The notes below the pieces were generated by a model that ran no database searches, was not told where the DNA came from, and saw only the letters and a list, made by a program, of their open reading frames with translations. The position numbers and the translations under genes were made by a program. DNA of 64,000 nt from CAWKGV01 sp963849305 (GTDB lineage: Bacteria > Pseudomonadota > Alphaproteobacteria > Acetobacterales > Acetobacteraceae): positions 186,001 through 250,000 of the forward strand of contig CAWKGV010000004.1 in assembly GCA_963849305.1 (NCBI GenBank). Reading direction: 5' to 3'. Shown here one piece after another: positions 31,932 through 40,531 of the stretch (its first letter is position 1; each line of letters opens with the position of its first letter).

Positions 31932-33413
31932 CGCGCCGTCAGATGCGCCTTGAAGTCCGCCGGATCGAGCGGCTTGCCGGTCGCTTCGCGCAGCAGGTCG
32001 TTGAACCCGAGCAGGCTGCCCTTGGCATGGACGTTCTCCCGCAGCCAGCCGAGCAGCGGCGCCAGGTCGCCCTCCCGGAGCGCGGCATCGAGGTCGGGCA
32101 GCGCGCGCCGCGCCGCCGCCATGAGCTGCGCGGCGGCCATCGCGCCCAGCGTGTAGCTCGGGAAATAGCCGAACGCGCCGTCGTACCAGTGGATGTCTTG
32201 CAGGCAGCCCCGCGCATCGTCGGGCGGGGCGCCGCCGAGCAGGGCACGGAAGCCGTCGTTCCAGGCGCCGGGCAGGTCCGCCGCCGCGAGGTCGCCCGCG
32301 ATCAGCGCCTGCTCCAGCCGGAAGCGCAGGATCACGTGCGCCGGATAGGTCATCTCATCGGCATCGACCCGGATGAAGCCCCGCTCCACGCGCCGCCAGA
32401 GCCGGGCGAGATTGTCCGCCCGGTACGGTCCCGGATCGCCCCCGAAGGCCGAGTGCAGCTCCGGGCCGAGCCATTGCAGGAACGGGTCCGACCGGCAGGC
32501 CTGCATCTCGAAGATCAGCGATTGGCTCTCATGGGCCGCCATCCCGGCTGCCTCGCCGACCGGCTGGCGGGCGTGCGCCGGCGGCAGTCCGCGCTCGTAC
32601 AGCGCGTGTCCGGTCTCGTGGATCACCGCGAGCACGGACTGCGCGAAGTCCGCCTCCTGGTACCGCGTGGTGATGCGCACATCGGTCGGGGTGCCGCCGG
32701 AGAAGGGATGCGCGGAGCGGTCGAGCCGGGCATGGGCGAAATCGAGCCCGAGGCCTTCGGCGAGCCGCCGGCACAGCGCCTCCTGCGCGTCAATCGGGAA
32801 CGGACCGCTTGGTGCGACGGTTGGGCCGTGCCTGGCCTGGCGCTCCTCAGCGGCGGGCAGGGCGCGGTGCAGGAAAGTCTCGTAGTCGGCGAACACCGGG
32901 GCGACATCGGCCGCCGCGACCCCGCGCTGATACCCGTCCATCAGGGCATCGTAGCGCGAGAGCCCGAGCGCCGGGGCGAGTACCTGACGCCGCTTCGCGG
33001 GCCAGTGCCAAAACCTCGGCGAACCGCGGGCGGACCAGGGCGAAGTCCGATGCCGGGCGGGCCTCCCGCCAAACCATCTCGCAGGCGGAGTTGGCGCGCG
33101 CCTGCGCCTCCACCAAGTCCGCCGGCAGTGCCGAGGCGCGCGTGTAGGCGTGGCGCATCAACCCGAGATTGGCCGCTCGCCAAGGGTCTAGGTCGGGCGC
33201 GCCGGCTTCCACGTCATCGAGGTCGGCCCCGACCTCCGGGGCGGTCAGCAGCGCATGGGCAAGCCCCGCGAGGGTCGCGAGCTGGTCGCCGCGCGCGGCA
33301 CTCCCGCCCGGCGGCATCATCGCCGCAGCGTCCCACCCGAGCAGCCCGGAGACCTCACTCATGATGGCGATGCGGGCGAAGCGCGCGGTCAGCCGGTCAT
33401 AGGCGGCGGTCAT
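31919..33413 (-). pseudogene. M32 carboxypeptidase (Taq type), frameshifted
   Basis: The N-terminal part starts at M-T-A-A-Y-D-R-L (33413) and reads to A-L-A-R-E-A at about 33000. The rest continues in another frame as Q-V-L-A-P-A-L-G-L-S-R-Y-D-A-L-M-D-G-Y-Q and carries the zinc site H-E-T-G-H (HExxH) plus I-R-V-D-A-D-E-M-T-Y-P-A-H. Joined, it is about 497 residues, the usual M32 size, and the span is 3n+1 bases. A small deletion near 32990-33000 (G-C-rich A-A-K-R-R-Q codons) explains the break. If intact, it would be a cytoplasmic metal-dependent carboxypeptidase. Its start overlaps the SURF1 stop. Confidence 0.8.
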
Positions 33414-34165
33414 GCGGCCAGCCTCGTGCGCGCCCAACTCGCGAACACCGCCACCAACCCGGCCGCGAGGCCGTACCAGGTGATCGCGTACGACAGATGG
33501 TTGTTGGGCGGCCGCGGCAGGTGCCGCGCCGGCATCGGAGTGACGCCGGGCGGCACCCGACCCATCGCAACCAGCGTGAACGGCGCGACCCGAGCCAGCC
33601 CGAGCGCGGTGCCGATCTTGGTTGGATCGAGCGTGAAGAACTGCCGCCGCGCCAAGTCGTCGCCCGCGCCCAACAGGCGCGGCCGGTCCGGTTCGCGGAT
33701 GTAGCCCTCGATCGTGACCGGCCCGGTTGGCGCGGCGGGTACCCCGCTTTCGGTCGGCACCCAGCCGCGATCGACCAGCACCACCGCCCCGTCCTCACGC
33801 GCCAGCGGCACGATCTGCTCCGCGCCCAGCACCGGCCCCAGCGGCGTGTCCTGCACGGAAACCCCGAAGAGCGCGGTCGGCCCCGGCAGGAACCGCCCAC
33901 GGACGCTTACCTTGGTGAACGGGGCGGGATGCGCCGGCAGCGGGATCGCGGGCGCGGCCTCGGCCTGGGCGATCCGGGCGAGAATGGCCTCCTTCCACGC
34001 CAGCCGCTTCACCTGCCAGGTGCCCAGCCCCAGCAGCACGGCAAACATCGCCAGCGCCATCAGCCCGGGCCAGAGCAGCGCCGCGCGCGCTTGTCGAGCA
34101 GGCGGCGCAACCCGTGCTCCGCCTCCGGCTGCGGGAGGAGGCCGGGGACAAGGGTCGTACCTCAA
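33410..34165 (-). CDS. SURF1 family cytochrome c oxidase assembly protein
   Basis: The 251-residue inner-membrane protein has two membrane helices, at about 33-50 (M-A-L-A-M-F-A-V-L-L-G-L-G-T-W-Q) and 226-243 (Y-G-L-A-A-G-L-V-A-V-F-A). The family motifs G-T-W-Q-V-x-R, V-L-V-D-R-G-W-V-P and N-H-L-S-Y-A-I-T-W are present. SURF1 delivers haem a to the oxidase. It is downstream of ctaE, the usual location. The exact start (34165) is uncertain because the first 25 residues are Pro/Ala-rich. Confidence 0.9.
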   Translation of the reverse strand: MRYDPCPRPPPAAGGGARVAPPARQARAALLWPGLMALAMFAVLLGLGTWQVKRLAWKEAILARIAQAEAAPAIPLPAHPAPFTKVSVRGRFLPGPTALFGVSVQDTPLGPVLGAEQIVPLAREDGAVVLVDRGWVPTESGVPAAPTGPVTIEGYIREPDRPRLLGAGDDLARRQFFTLDPTKIGTALGLARVAPFTLVAMGRVPPGVTPMPARHLPRPPNNHLSYAITWYGLAAGLVAVFASWARTRLAA

Positions 34166-34228
34166 GAAATCAACCTCACAGCCCCATCTCGGAGGGGCGA
34201 TGCCGACACTGCAAGGCGGGCCGCATCA

Positions 34229-35083
34229 TCAGGGCGAGGCGACGACAGCGCTCGCCCCATACCAGTAGATGCAGGTGAACAGGAATAGCCACACCACATC
34301 GACGAAATGCCAGTACCAGGCAGCGGCCTCGAAGCCGAAATGCCGCTGCGGAGTGAACTGCCCGGCGCGGGCACGGAACCAGCAGACGATCAGGAAACAG
34401 GTGCCGACGATCACGTGAAAGCCGTGGAACCCGGTCGCGAGGAAGAACACGGACGGATAGATGCCGCCGCCCACGAACTTGAACGGCGCGTGCGAGTACT
34501 CGATCACCTGGCACCCGGTGAAGCTCGCTCCCAGCAGGACGGTGAGCGCGAGCCCGGTCACCAATCCCTTCTTGTCGCCTTCGATCAGGCAGTGATGCGC
34601 CCAGGTGATCGTGGTCCCGGACAGCAGCAGGATCATGGTGTTGAGGATGGGGATGTGGAACGGGTCGTAGGTGTGGATGCCAGGCGGCGGCCAGACCGGG
34701 GTGGTCAGCCCCGAGACGTTCTCGGGAAACAGGGCGTAATTGAAGAAAGCCCAGAAGAACGCGACGAAGAACATCACCTCGCTGGAGATGAAGAACATCA
34801 TCCCGTAGCGCATCCCGAGCCGGACAATCGGCGTGTGCAGGCCCGGCGTCCGGCTCTCGCGCAGCACGTCGCGCCACCAGAACCACATCACCGCGAAGAT
34901 GATGAGCGCTCCGACCACTATGCCGGCGTAGCTGCCGTAATGCGCCGCCATGATGATGCCGACGAACAGGATCGCCCCGCCAAGGGCGCCGATGATCGGC
35001 CAGGGGCTAGGATCGGGCACGTAGTAGGGCGCCTTGAGCCCCGAACTCGCGGGAGCCGGTGTGCCGTGCGCGTGATCGCTCAT
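34229..35083 (-). CDS. ctaE: Cytochrome c oxidase subunit III
   Basis: The 284-residue protein has seven predicted membrane helices and the COX3 hallmarks W-P-I-I-G-A-L, W-F-W-W-R-D-V, M-F-F-I-S-S-E-V-M-F-F, H-H-C-L, F-F-L-A-T-G-F-H-G-F-H-V and W-Y-W-H-F-V-D-V-V-W-L-F-L. It is a core structural subunit of aa3 oxidase. SURF1 follows on the same strand; ctaC, ctaD, ctaB and ctaG are not in the window. In many relatives DUF983 lies between ctaE and SURF1, but it is missing here. Confidence 0.96.
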   Translation of the reverse strand: MSDHAHGTPAPASSGLKAPYYVPDPSPWPIIGALGGAILFVGIIMAAHYGSYAGIVVGALIIFAVMWFWWRDVLRESRTPGLHTPIVRLGMRYGMMFFISSEVMFFVAFFWAFFNYALFPENVSGLTTPVWPPPGIHTYDPFHIPILNTMILLLSGTTITWAHHCLIEGDKKGLVTGLALTVLLGASFTGCQVIEYSHAPFKFVGGGIYPSVFFLATGFHGFHVIVGTCFLIVCWFRARAGQFTPQRHFGFEAAAWYWHFVDVVWLFLFTCIYWYGASAVVASP

Positions 35084-35152
35084 GCCCTGCCCGTATGTCC
35101 CTGCCCATGTGAACGCCGGGGAAGCCGACCCGGCACTTGTGGCGGCGCATCA

Positions 35153-36403
35153 TCAACGATTCTGCCGACGGTTCAAGGCCCTGTCGGGCGCAGCCGCGCC
35201 AAGTCGCGCGGGATGCCGCGAATCGCCATGAACGCGACCAGGTAGGTCAGCACCGACATCAGAGAACGGCGCGCCGGGAAAATGCAGCGGCGCGCCAGGC
35301 CCGGTGAACGCCCCGAACAGCCAGCCCGCCACCAGCGGCGAGACGATGGCGGTCAGTCCTTGCAGGGATGCGAGCGCGCCCTGCATCTCGCCCTGACGGT
35401 CCGGCCCGGCGCCCGCGGAGATCATCGCCTGCACCGCCGGCCCGGCGATGGCGCCGAACGATTGCAGCACCACGCCCAGATAGATCGCCCAGCCGGCCGG
35501 CGCGAACGCGAAGGCGGAATAGGCGCAAGCCGCGAGCGCATAGCCCGTCAGCGCCGCCCGGCGCTCGCCGAGCTGGGGGATGATGCGGCGGACCAGCAGA
35601 CCCTGGACCAGTGCCTGGGTGACGCCGACGGCGGCCAGCGCGAATCCGTTCTGCCGCGTGCCCCAGCCGAAGCGCAGGTTATTGGACAGCACGAAGCTGC
35701 TTTGCAGCGCCCCTAGCGCGAACCAGGCGCAGCACCAGGCCAGACCGAGGCGGACAAAGGCGCGATCGCCAAGGATCGCCTCCACCGAGCCGACCGGGTT
35801 GGCCCGCCGCCAGTCGAAGGCTCGGCGGCGCTCACGGGAGAGACTTTCGGGGAGGACAAGGAGGCCATACAGCATGTTGCAGAAGGCGAGGCCGGCTGCC
35901 GCCAGGAAAGGCAGCCGCAGCCCATACCCACCCAGCACCCCGCCCAGCGCCGGGCCGAGCACGAATCCCAGGCCGTACATCGCGCCCACCAGCCCGAACC
36001 GCTGCGCCCGGCGCTGCGGCGGGGTCACGTCGGCGACATAGGCCGTCGCCGCCGAGACGTTCGCCGCCGTCGCGCCGGCGATCAGCCGTCCGACAAAGAG
36101 CCAGGCCAGGCTCGGCGCCCAGGCGAGCATCAGGTAATTCGCGCAGACGCCCGACAAGGAAATCAGCAAGATCGGGCGACGTCCGAACCGGTCACTCAAT
36201 CCGCCGAGGATCGGGGCGGCGACGAACTGGGTGACGGAGAACACCGCGAGCAAGGCCCCAACCCAGAGCGATGCGCCGGACGCGCCGAGGTGCGACAGGT
36301 GCTGCACCAGATCCGGCACGATTGGCACGACGATGCCGAAGCCAAGCGCGTCGGTCGCGAGCGTGACGAGGATGAAGCCGACCGCGGCGGAACGCTTTGC
36401 CAT
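35153..36403 (-). CDS. MFS transporter, TetA/Bcr-like, with a C-terminal frameshift
   Basis: The protein starts M-A-K-R-S-A-A-V-G-F-I-L-V-T and shows about 11 to 12 membrane helices. The MFS loop 2-3 motif is G-G-L-S-D-R-F-G-R-R-P, and D-A-L-G-F-G-I-V-V-P-I is typical of TetA (class A/C). As written the end is a charged tail (P-G-R-V-H-G-D-S). Removing one base at about 35264 gives the natural ending S-V-L-T-Y-L-V-A-F-M-A-I-R-G-I-P with stop at 35173-35175, 409 residues. The last helix is thus lost or an indel error is present. Drug export is likely; substrate unknown. Confidence 0.82.
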   Translation of the reverse strand: MAKRSAAVGFILVTLATDALGFGIVVPIVPDLVQHLSHLGASGASLWVGALLAVFSVTQFVAAPILGGLSDRFGRRPILLISLSGVCANYLMLAWAPSLAWLFVGRLIAGATAANVSAATAYVADVTPPQRRAQRFGLVGAMYGLGFVLGPALGGVLGGYGLRLPFLAAAGLAFCNMLYGLLVLPESLSRERRRAFDWRRANPVGSVEAILGDRAFVRLGLAWCCAWFALGALQSSFVLSNNLRFGWGTRQNGFALAAVGVTQALVQGLLVRRIIPQLGERRAALTGYALAACAYSAFAFAPAGWAIYLGVVLQSFGAIAGPAVQAMISAGAGPDRQGEMQGALASLQGLTAIVSPLVAGWLFGAFTGPGAPLHFPGAPFSDVGADLPGRVHGDSRHPARLGAAAPDRALNRRQNR

Positions 36404-36452
36404 GCCGGGTCAACGGCCCGGAACGAGGCGGATCAGGCGGAGGGGAGTTCTC

Positions 36453-36480
36453 CACAGGGTCGTCATCACAGGGTCGTCAT
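36453..36480. repeat. 14-bp perfect tandem duplication
   Basis: CACAGGGTCGTCAT occurs at 36453-36466 and again at 36467-36480. It lies between the MFS start (minus) and the cupredoxin start (plus), in the shared upstream region, so it may affect spacing of promoter elements. Confidence 0.85.
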
Positions 36481-36551
36481 CGGCGTCATCCCACTTGCTT
36501 TCCTGCCGTCGATGATGCAAATGCGAGGAATTCTCAACTCGAGGCATTCCC

Positions 36552-36881
36552 GTGCGCTTCGCTCCTTCACTCGCCCTGGTCGGCTTGCTGGCGCTTTTGG
36601 TGCCCGTCAGCGCCTCGGCGGACGATTCCGTCGTTATCGCGATCAAGGACCATCAGTTCGTTCCGAACAACGTGGCAATTCCGGCGGGCAGGAAAGTCAA
36701 GCTCCTGGTCCGCAACCAGGATAAGACGACCTCGGAGTTCGAGAGCACAGAATTCCACCGCGAGAAAGTGGTTCAGCCTGGCGGCGAGATCACTGTTTTC
36801 GTCGGTCCTCTAAGCCCCGGCAGTTATGAGTTCTTCGACGATTTCCATCCCGAAACCCGCGGCCATCTGGTCGTGAAGTAA
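36552..36881 (+). CDS. Cupredoxin-domain periplasmic protein (iron-uptake module)
   Basis: The 109-residue protein has a signal peptide (cleavage near A-S-A/D-D, residue 23). A cupredoxin fold follows: D-H-Q-F-V-P-N-N-V-A-I-P-A-G, F-E-S-T-E-F-H-R-E-K and G-S-Y-E-F-F-D-D-F-H-P. Acidic and His residues (E-F-H, D-D-F-H) resemble the EfeO/FtrB-type cupredoxins that accompany FTR1 permeases and bind Cu or Fe in the periplasm. Start is GTG (36552). FTR1 follows 14 bases later, which supports an iron-uptake role. Confidence 0.8.
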   Translation: MRFAPSLALVGLLALLVPVSASADDSVVIAIKDHQFVPNNVAIPAGRKVKLLVRNQDKTTSEFESTEFHREKVVQPGGEITVFVGPLSPGSYEFFDDFHPETRGHLVVK

Positions 36882-36895
36882 CCCGGGGACGTGCC

Positions 36896-37747
36896 ATGCT
36901 CGCGACATTGATCATCGTGTTCCGGGAGGTTCTTGAGGCCGCTCTCGTGGTCGGGATCGTGCTGGCCGCGAGCCGTGGCGTACCGCGTCGCTCGCTCTGG
37001 GTATCGGGCGGCATTGCCTGCGGCATTCTCGGCGCTCTTCTCGTGGCCGGCTTTGCCAGCGAGATCGCCTCGGCCATGGAGGGCTCCGGTCAGGAATTGT
37101 TCAACGCCTCGATCTTGTTCGCGGCGGTGGCGATGCTGGGATGGCACAATATCTGGATGAGCAGCCACGGCCGCGAGTTGGCCGCGAACGCGACCCGGCT
37201 CGGTCGGGACGTGCTGGCCGGAACTCGGCCGCTTTATGCGCTGGCGCTGGTGGTTGGGATCGCGATTCTGCGCGAAGGGTCGGAGATTGTGCTGTTCCTT
37301 TACAGCATTGCCGTGGCCGGCGGCAGCAGTGGGACGAGCATGATGGTGGGCGGCGCGCTTGGTCTCGCCGCGGGGGTTGGGGCGGGGGCCGCGATTTATT
37401 CTGGCTTGCTGTTCATTCCCACGCGCTATCTCTTCACGGTGACGAATTGGCTGATCCTCTTGTTGGCCGCCGGGATGGCATCGCAGGGCGTGGCGTTCCT
37501 GGTCCAAGCCGGCATCCTGCCCGCGCTCGGCAATAACGTCTGGAATACCTCGTTCCTGCTCACCGAACGAAGCATGCTCGGCCAGCTCCTGCATGTCCTG
37601 ACCGGCTATACCGCCCAACCCGCGGGAATTCAGCTTGCTGTTCTACATCGCCACACTCGCCGTGATCGGCTCGCTTGCGCACCTGTTCGGACGCAACCCG
37701 CCGGGAGTGCGTGGCCAAGCGCGGACGGCACCGGACCGGACCCGTGA
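36896..37747 (+). CDS. FTR1-family iron permease with a 3' frameshift
   Basis: This inner-membrane iron permease has two R-E-x-x-E motifs, F-R-E-V-L-E-A (residues 9-15) and L-R-E-G-S-E-I (about 124-130), the iron-carrying signature of FTR1/EfeU. Seven helices are expected. Up to A-G-I-Q-L the protein is normal. As written the last 40 residues are unrelated (H-R-H-T-R-R-D-R). With one base removed at about 37635 the last helix becomes L-F-Y-I-A-T-L-A-V-I-G-S-L-A-H-L-F-G. The cupredoxin before it and the outer-membrane-like protein after it form one module. Confidence 0.87.
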   Translation: MLATLIIVFREVLEAALVVGIVLAASRGVPRRSLWVSGGIACGILGALLVAGFASEIASAMEGSGQELFNASILFAAVAMLGWHNIWMSSHGRELAANATRLGRDVLAGTRPLYALALVVGIAILREGSEIVLFLYSIAVAGGSSGTSMMVGGALGLAAGVGAGAAIYSGLLFIPTRYLFTVTNWLILLLAAGMASQGVAFLVQAGILPALGNNVWNTSFLLTERSMLGQLLHVLTGYTAQPAGIQLAVLHRHTRRDRLACAPVRTQPAGSAWPSADGTGPDP

Positions 37748-37814
37748 CTTAGCCTTCTATCGCGAAACATCGGTGCGAATTGGCTTCAGCGCCTGGCTAG
37801 CTCACGATGGCAAT

Positions 37815-37835
37815 TGCGAATGCATCTCATTCGCA
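37815..37835. promoter_or_regulatory. Fur-box-like palindrome upstream of the iron-module outer-membrane gene
   Basis: TGCGAATG (37815-37822) and CATTCGCA (37828-37835) are perfect 8-base inverted arms around CATCT. Length (21 bp) and A/T placement resemble Fur/Irr-type operators of alphaproteobacteria. It lies 38 bases before the next gene and beside FTR1, so iron-responsive repression is plausible but inferred. Confidence 0.5.
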
Positions 37836-37869
37836 CAATCTATTGGGAGCGACAATCTATTGGGAGCGA
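37836..37869. repeat. 17-bp perfect tandem duplication
   Basis: CAATCTATTGGGAGCGA occurs at 37836-37852 and 37853-37869, directly next to the palindrome and just before the GTG at 37873. Each copy contains GGGAGCGA, so the ribosome-binding site itself (GGGAG) is duplicated; the second copy is at the right spacing. Confidence 0.9.
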
Positions 37870-37872
37870 TGA

Positions 37873-38652
37873 GTGCGAAAAGCCCGAAGCGGCGCGACCG
37901 CCTTGACCCTGTCTCTGTCGCTCGCGGCATCCGGCCCGGCCCAAGCCGACTTCAAGGTTTGGCTGCCAGAGGTCAATTTTGGCGAATTGGCGGTGGAGAA
38001 TGTCGGCGACCTCGGTCTCGATCCCAACCCGGCCAAAAGCGGCGAGCAGAGCTACACCGCCGAGGTCGAATACGGCCTCACCCGTTGGTGGCAAACCGAA
38101 CTGGAGTTGGAGTTTAACCGGGCGCCGGGCGCCCACCAGGCCACGTATTTCAACCAGATCACGTCGGAGAATCTGTTCCAATTCACCGAACGAGGCGAGT
38201 ATTGGCTGGATGCGGGCTTCTTCGCCGAATTCGGCCGGTCCCTGCAAAGGGACGCGCCGAGCGAAACGACGTTCGGACCAATCTTTCGAAAGGATTTCTG
38301 GGGGACCAGCAACACGATTAATCTGTTTCTCGAAAAAGAGGTGGGCGCGAATGCCTCGGCTCGCCCGTTCTTTCTTTACGCCTGGGAGACTCGCGTCGAT
38401 GCCTGGGAAATCCAATTTGGCCGGCATTTCGCGATCGAGCCCGGAATTCAGATTTACGGCCAGCCGGGGCCGGTCACCCATTTCGCACGCTGGAGCCAAC
38501 AGGACCAGCGCGCCGGGCCGCAACTCTTCGGCAAGATCTTCAACATCGGACCGGGGACGCTGGAGTGGAATGGCGGCGTGCTCTTCGGTCTCACTTCAGC
38601 CGTGCCTCGGGAGACGTTTCGTTGGCAGGCCGAGTATGAAATTCACTATTAG
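37873..38652 (+). CDS. Putative outer-membrane beta-barrel protein of the iron module
   Basis: The 259-residue protein starts at GTG 37873 and has a signal peptide ending A-Q-A/D-F (about residue 25). The mature part has alternating strands with aromatic ends (Y-T-A-E-V-E-Y-G-L-T-R-W-W, E-L-E-L-E-F) and ends ...Y-E-I-H-Y, a final aromatic residue typical of barrels. I do not recognise a named family; it resembles the loosely defined 'MetA-pathway' or transporter barrels. It follows cupredoxin and FTR1 and the Fur-like palindrome, so outer-membrane iron passage is a reasonable guess. Confidence 0.6.
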   Translation: MRKARSGATALTLSLSLAASGPAQADFKVWLPEVNFGELAVENVGDLGLDPNPAKSGEQSYTAEVEYGLTRWWQTELELEFNRAPGAHQATYFNQITSENLFQFTERGEYWLDAGFFAEFGRSLQRDAPSETTFGPIFRKDFWGTSNTINLFLEKEVGANASARPFFLYAWETRVDAWEIQFGRHFAIEPGIQIYGQPGPVTHFARWSQQDQRAGPQLFGKIFNIGPGTLEWNGGVLFGLTSAVPRETFRWQAEYEIHY

Positions 38653-38779
38653 ACATGAGCGGACTTCACGTGAGCACCGATCCTACCCCGTCGTCATGCC
38701 GGGCTTGTCACGACGAGCGCGAGCATGACGTAGTGAGAGCGATGTCGCCCACTTCATTCCGGGGCTTCCGTCCTCGGCG

Positions 38780-39874
38780 TCACGTCGGCGTAGCGGCGTC
38801 CAGAGCAGCAAGTACGCCGCGACGAATCTGATCTTCCTCGATCAACTCGAACAGCGCGCGGAAGTTGCCCTCGCCGAACCCGTCGTCACCCTTGCGCTGG
38901 ATGAATTCGAAGAACACCGGCCCGACCACGTTGCCGGAGAAGACCTGAAGCAGCAGCCGGGCCTTCCGGTCCTCGACCACGCCCTCACCGTCGATCAGAA
39001 GTCCGGCGCGGCGCAGCCGTGCGAGATCCTCGCCATGGCCGGGCAGGCGCGCGTCCACGCGTTCGTAATAGGTGTCCGGCGGCGCCGGCATGAACGCGAG
39101 CCCATTCGCCCGCAGCGCCTCGACCGTGGCATAGGCGTCCTCGCAGCCACAGGCGATGTGCTGGATGCCCTCGCCTTTGTACTGATGCAGGTATTCCTCG
39201 ATCTGGCTCTTGTCGTCAGCGGACTCGTTGATCGGGATGCGGATACGCCCGTCCGGGCTGGTCAGCGCCCGCGAGAACAAGCCGGTCAGCTTGCCCTCGA
39301 TGTCGAAGTACCGGATTTGGCGGAAGTTGAAGAGCTTGCGGTAGAACTCCGACCAGTGGTCCATCCGGCCGCGCCGCACATTGTGGGTGAGATGGTCGAT
39401 GTAATGCAGGCCGACGCCCCCAGGCCGGAGGTCACGCGCGCCCAGCCACTCGAACTCCGCGTCATAGGCCGATCCGCCTGCGCCATAACGGTCGATGAAA
39501 TAGATCAGGCTGCCGCCGATCCCCTCGATCGCGGGGACACCAAGCGTGAGCGTTCCGGCCGACGGGTCGGCCGGCGCGGCACCCAGCGAGAGCGCGCGAT
39601 CGTGTGCGTGCCGCGCATCGACGACGCGGAACGCCATTGACGGAACCGAGGGGCCATGTGCCTCGCCGAAGCGAACCGCGTGGCTGCCCGGCTCTTCGGT
39701 GATGAGATAGTTGACGTCGCCCTGACGGTACACGCTGGTGCGACGGGCGCGGTGGCGAGCGACCTCGGTGAAGCCCATCTGTCGGAACAGCGCGTGCAGG
39801 CGCTCGGGCTCTGGATGGGCGAACTCGACAAACTCGAAACCATCGGTGCCCATCGGATTGAGGTCGGTGATCAT
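38780..39874 (-). CDS. hppD: 4-hydroxyphenylpyruvate dioxygenase
   Basis: The 364-residue protein (start M-I-T-D-L-N-P-M-G-T-D-G-F) has two vicinal-oxygen-chelate modules. Iron ligands fit H in H-Y-I-D-H-L-T-H-N-V, H in G-I-Q-H-I-A and E in F-F-E-F-I-Q-R. It converts 4-hydroxyphenylpyruvate to homogentisate in tyrosine breakdown. The C-terminal G-F-G-E-G-N-F closing helix is intact. Homogentisate dioxygenase is not adjacent. An ATG eleven codons upstream is possible, but family alignment favours 39874. Confidence 0.95.
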   Translation of the reverse strand: MITDLNPMGTDGFEFVEFAHPEPERLHALFRQMGFTEVARHRARRTSVYRQGDVNYLITEEPGSHAVRFGEAHGPSVPSMAFRVVDARHAHDRALSLGAAPADPSAGTLTLGVPAIEGIGGSLIYFIDRYGAGGSAYDAEFEWLGARDLRPGGVGLHYIDHLTHNVRRGRMDHWSEFYRKLFNFRQIRYFDIEGKLTGLFSRALTSPDGRIRIPINESADDKSQIEEYLHQYKGEGIQHIACGCEDAYATVEALRANGLAFMPAPPDTYYERVDARLPGHGEDLARLRRAGLLIDGEGVVEDRKARLLLQVFSGNVVGPVFFEFIQRKGDDGFGEGNFRALFELIEEDQIRRGVLAALDAATPT

Positions 39875-39916
39875 GGCGCGCGGCGCATCGTGCGGGAAGG
39901 GGCCCATTTGGTTGCT

Positions 39917-40498
39917 CTAGCTACGGGCCAACCGCGTGGTCCGGTACACGGCAGGGAGCGGGACGCGAAGACCGATGCTCTCCAAGACGAGGTCGCCCTC
40001 GGCGATCATCGCGGGGCGTTCGGGCCAGGTTCCGTCCGAGTTCCTGCGCAGCAGTTCGGCGCCGATCGAGACGGCTCTCAACACGAGGATCTCCCGCACA
40101 CTTGGGATGGTGGTGTAGCTCCAGACATTGGCCCAGGTCTCGGCTTGATTGCTAGGCGAGAGGATCTCGACCAGAAGGATCGGGTCGGTGAGTGCCGGCT
40201 CCTCCGCCTCGTGGCCGGAGCATGTCACCGCCAAATCCGGCACGCGGATGTTCGTGTCCGCCTGCACGCGTGGGATGACTCCTGGCGCGACGACTACACT
40301 GCACGGGCTGGCCCGCTCCGCCAAATGATTGCGAATCAAACTGCCGAGTTCACCTTGAATGGCGCCGTGGGTTCGGTTGGCAGGGGCCATGGCCTGCGGC
40401 TCACCATCCACCAACTGCCAGAGGCGCCCGTCCGACGGGTTCCAGGCCAAGAACTCCGTGACCGACATTGAAACAGGCACCTTGAGGAGCGCGACCAT
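39917..40498 (-). CDS. Uma2-family (DUF820) putative endonuclease
   Basis: The 193-residue protein has a PD-(D/E)xK-like pattern: E-F-L-A-W, W-Q-L-V-D-G-E-P-Q-A-M, R-V-P-D-L-A-V-T-C and L-V-E-I-L-S-P-S-N. V-P-D-L followed by V-E-I-L-S-P-S is the Uma2 signature, but the lysine that usually follows (E-x-K-like, S-x-x-T-x-x-x-D) is replaced in Q-A-E-T-W-A-N-V-W. Uma2 genes are often scattered in genomes with unknown function. The ATG has no strong ribosome site. Confidence 0.8.
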   Translation of the reverse strand: MVALLKVPVSMSVTEFLAWNPSDGRLWQLVDGEPQAMAPANRTHGAIQGELGSLIRNHLAERASPCSVVVAPGVIPRVQADTNIRVPDLAVTCSGHEAEEPALTDPILLVEILSPSNQAETWANVWSYTTIPSVREILVLRAVSIGAELLRRNSDGTWPERPAMIAEGDLVLESIGLRVPLPAVYRTTRLARS

Positions 40499-40531
40499 CC
40501 CTGCATCATATATGGTTTCGAACCCGCCGCG

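Noticed and set aside
38653..38779. GTCATGCCGGGCTTG / GAGCATGACG motif as a dispersed repeat
   Set aside because: Similar to intergenic hairpins of alphaproteobacteria, but only a single imperfect copy is visible, so no repeat family is claimed.
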